DNA of 15,298 nt, from assembly GCA_036381495.1 (NCBI GenBank), contig DASVCS010000051.1:1-15298 (forward strand). Direction: 5' to 3'. The notes beneath the pieces were generated by a model that saw nothing but the letters and a program-made list of their open reading frames with translations, made no database searches and was not told the origin of the DNA. This stretch comes from DASVCS01 sp036381495 (GTDB lineage Bacteria; Gemmatimonadota; Gemmatimonadetes; Longimicrobiales; RSA9). A program made the translations under genes and the position numbers. Shown piece after piece: positions 13,844 through 15,298 of the stretch (position 1 is its first letter; each line of letters opens with the position of its first letter).

Positions 13844-14392
13844 GTGGACGAACGCCAACTGATCCAGCGCGTCCTGGCGGGGGACCCCGCCGCCGAGCGC
13901 GCGCTGTACGACGCCCATGTGGACCGTGTCCACCGGCTGGCCTTCCGGCTCTCGGGAGACCCGGAGCTGGCGCAGGAGTTCACGCAGGAGACGTTCATCC
14001 GCGCGTTCGACCGGCTGCGAGGGTTTCGCGGGGATGCCGCGCTCTCGACCTGGCTGCACGCGATCACCGTCTCGGTGACGCTGAACGGCTTGCGCAAGGT
14101 GCGTCGGCTGCGGCTCCGGGAGACGGCGCTGGGCGAGGGGACGGCGCGGGATGATGCGCACGGCGCAACGGCCGCGGAGCCGGACCTGAAGCACCGGCTG
14201 AAACGAGCGATCGACGCGCTCCCGGAGCACTACCGCACGGTGTTCATCATGCACGATGTGGAAGGATACACGCACGAAGAGATCGGCCAGGTGCTCGAGG
14301 TGCCCGCGGGGACGTCCAAGGCGCGGCTTTCACGAGCCCGCGCCAGGCTGCGCGAGGAGCTGGCCGATTTCGCCGAGGAGTTCGCACGATGA
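13844..14392 (+). CDS. ECF-type RNA polymerase sigma-70 factor
   Basis: From the GTG at 13844 the product has 182 residues, the usual ECF size. Region 2 (about 3-75) shows LIQRVLAGDPAAERALYDAHVDRVHRLAFRL, the GDPELAQEFTQETFIRAF helix that recognises the -10 element, and FRGDAALSTWLHAITV. Region 4 (about 120-172) shows LPEHYRTVFIMHDVEGYTHEEIGQVL and the helix-turn-helix VPAGTSKARLSRARARLREEL. There is no sigma-1.1 or region 3. The frame is open further upstream, where GTG 13781 and ATG 13676 are possible, but homology to ECF factors begins near DERQLIQ. GGAG lies 13 nt before the GTG, which is rather far. The stop overlaps the next ATG, which pairs it with the membrane protein downstream. Confidence 0.88.
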   Translation: MDERQLIQRVLAGDPAAERALYDAHVDRVHRLAFRLSGDPELAQEFTQETFIRAFDRLRGFRGDAALSTWLHAITVSVTLNGLRKVRRLRLRETALGEGTARDDAHGATAAEPDLKHRLKRAIDALPEHYRTVFIMHDVEGYTHEEIGQVLEVPAGTSKARLSRARARLREELADFAEEFAR

Positions 14393-15066
14393 ACGAGGAT
14401 CGTTTCGACGACGTCCTGCGCGAGGCCGCGCGGGACTACAATGCGCCGCCCGAGCCGCCGCGCGAAGCGATGTGGGCGCGGATCCAGGCGGCGCGCCACG
14501 GCGACGGCGCGCGCCGGCCGGGATCACGCAACCCGTGGTGGCACTGGGGATTGGGACTCGCCGCGATGCTCGCCCTCGGCTTCGGGGTCGGACGGCTCAC
14601 GGTCGGGCTCGCGCCGGATCGCGACGCCGTCGCGAACTCGAATCCGTCGGCCGATCGGCCGACGACGACGCAGACCACCGGTGGACCGGATGCACCCGAC
14701 ACCCGGAACGCCGCCACTCGCCTGCCCTACCGCCTCGCGACGGTTCGACACCTGAGCGAGGCGGAAGCGCTGCTCACCTCGTTCCGTGTCGATCCCCACG
14801 CGCGCGGCGCCGACGGCGAGCTGGCGCTGTGGGCGCGGGACCTGCTGGCGACCACGCGGCTGCTCCTCGACTCGCCCGCCGCGGAAGACCCGGCGACCCG
14901 CGCCCTGCTCGAGGACCTCGAGCTCGTGCTGGCGCAGATGGCGCAGCTCCCGGCCGCCCGCGCGACCGGCGATACCGGCCTGATCGAGCAGGCGATCGAA
15001 CAGCGCGGCGTCCTGTCCCGACTCCGCGCCACGGTCCCCGTCGGCCCGGTCCCCGCGGAAACGTGA
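14389..15066 (+). CDS. Single-pass membrane protein, probable anti-sigma factor
   Basis: The 225-residue product starts at the ATG within the ATGA overlap with the sigma gene. Residues 1-45 are cytoplasmic and charged (EDRFDDVLREAARDYNAP, then PPREAMWARIQAAR), a pattern common at the start of short anti-sigma domains. A transmembrane helix spans about 50-70 (WWHWGLGLAAMLALGFGVGR). The C-terminal part (about 85-225) is periplasmic, begins with a Thr/Pro/Asp-rich linker and is largely helical (EAEALLTSFR, ALWARDLLATTRLLL, LLEDLELVLAQMAQL). There is no HxxxCxxC zinc motif, so it is not a ZAS-type anti-sigma factor. Role is inferred from coupling and topology; I do not recognise the periplasmic domain. 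Confidence 0.75.
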   Translation: MNEDRFDDVLREAARDYNAPPEPPREAMWARIQAARHGDGARRPGSRNPWWHWGLGLAAMLALGFGVGRLTVGLAPDRDAVANSNPSADRPTTTQTTGGPDAPDTRNAATRLPYRLATVRHLSEAEALLTSFRVDPHARGADGELALWARDLLATTRLLLDSPAAEDPATRALLEDLELVLAQMAQLPAARATGDTGLIEQAIEQRGVLSRLRATVPVGPVPAET

Positions 15067-15230
15067 AGGGCGGCACCAGCGGCGCCCGCGGTGACGGCGT
15101 AGCTGCCGACGGCCCCCGGGGGATCGGATCGAAGGTGGCGGGAAGCGTTCGCGGAGGAATCCGCGCACGGCGCCCGCCGGCCGCAGACCTTGCGAACGAA
15201 ACGAGTGGTGAGAACCGAAGGAGGTCGACC

Positions 15231-15298
15231 ATGAATAGAACGAAACCGTCGCTGTACTCGTGGACCCTGATCGCGGTGGTTGCCGCGCCGGGCGTCGC
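15231..15298 (+). CDS. Start of an exported protein, truncated by the window edge
   Basis: An ATG at 15231 follows a near-perfect Shine-Dalgarno sequence AAGGAGGT (15218-15225). The first 22 complete codons give MNRTKPSLYSWTLIAVVAAPGV, which looks like a signal peptide or membrane anchor. The gene follows the sigma/anti-sigma pair by 164 bp and may be a target or third member of that group. Nothing more can be said of its function. Confidence 0.7.
   Translation, partial: MNRTKPSLYSWTLIAVVAAPGV

Overview
The window is a very GC-rich stretch (around 70% G+C by eye) of what looks like a Gram-negative bacterial chromosome. Supporting signs are Sec-exported hydrolases, a predicted outer-membrane beta-barrel protein, a cbb3-type cytochrome oxidase operon, ECF sigma-factor regulation, and dense packing with ATGA/GTGA start-stop overlaps. 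Gemmatimonadota or a similar high-GC environmental phylum is my best guess. This is inference: there is no rRNA or other marker gene here. I see no complete tRNA, no CRISPR array and no prophage.

Region 1 (1-2415, +) is the 3' part of a cbb3 oxidase operon. It holds the C-terminus of CcoN (subunit I), CcoO (mono-haem subunit II), a CcoP-like mono-haem cytochrome c with one membrane anchor, and a small glycine-rich two-helix membrane protein. All four are joined by 4-nt start/stop overlaps. Region 2 (2576-3253, +) encodes a secreted beta-barrel-like protein. A long GC hairpin separates it from the next convergent gene.

Region 3 (3305-4807, -) carries a deoxyhypusine-synthase-family enzyme that keeps the active-site lysine, and upstream of it a small four-cysteine zinc-ribbon-like protein. 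Divergent from these, 5079-6455 (+) encodes a class V aminotransferase resembling the N-terminal domain of molybdenum cofactor sulfurase.

Region 4 (6562-8850, -) is an orphan PAS-PAS-GAF histidine kinase. Its 5' end preserves half of a further PAS domain that is readable only across two compensating frameshifts. This remnant runs into the promoter of the divergent gene at 8965.

Region 5 (8965-13598) is a cluster of exported hydrolases. Two M28 metallopeptidases converge, the first on + and the second on -, and an amidohydrolase lies upstream of the second on the same strand. Between the two peptidase stop codons sits a compact 279-bp element bounded by perfect 33-bp inverted repeats and filled with hairpins. 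It is the most unusual object in the window and looks like a MITE-type non-autonomous mobile element.

Region 6 (13844-15298, +) is an ECF sigma factor, a translationally coupled single-pass membrane protein (probable anti-sigma factor without a zinc motif), and the start of an exported protein with a very strong ribosome binding site.
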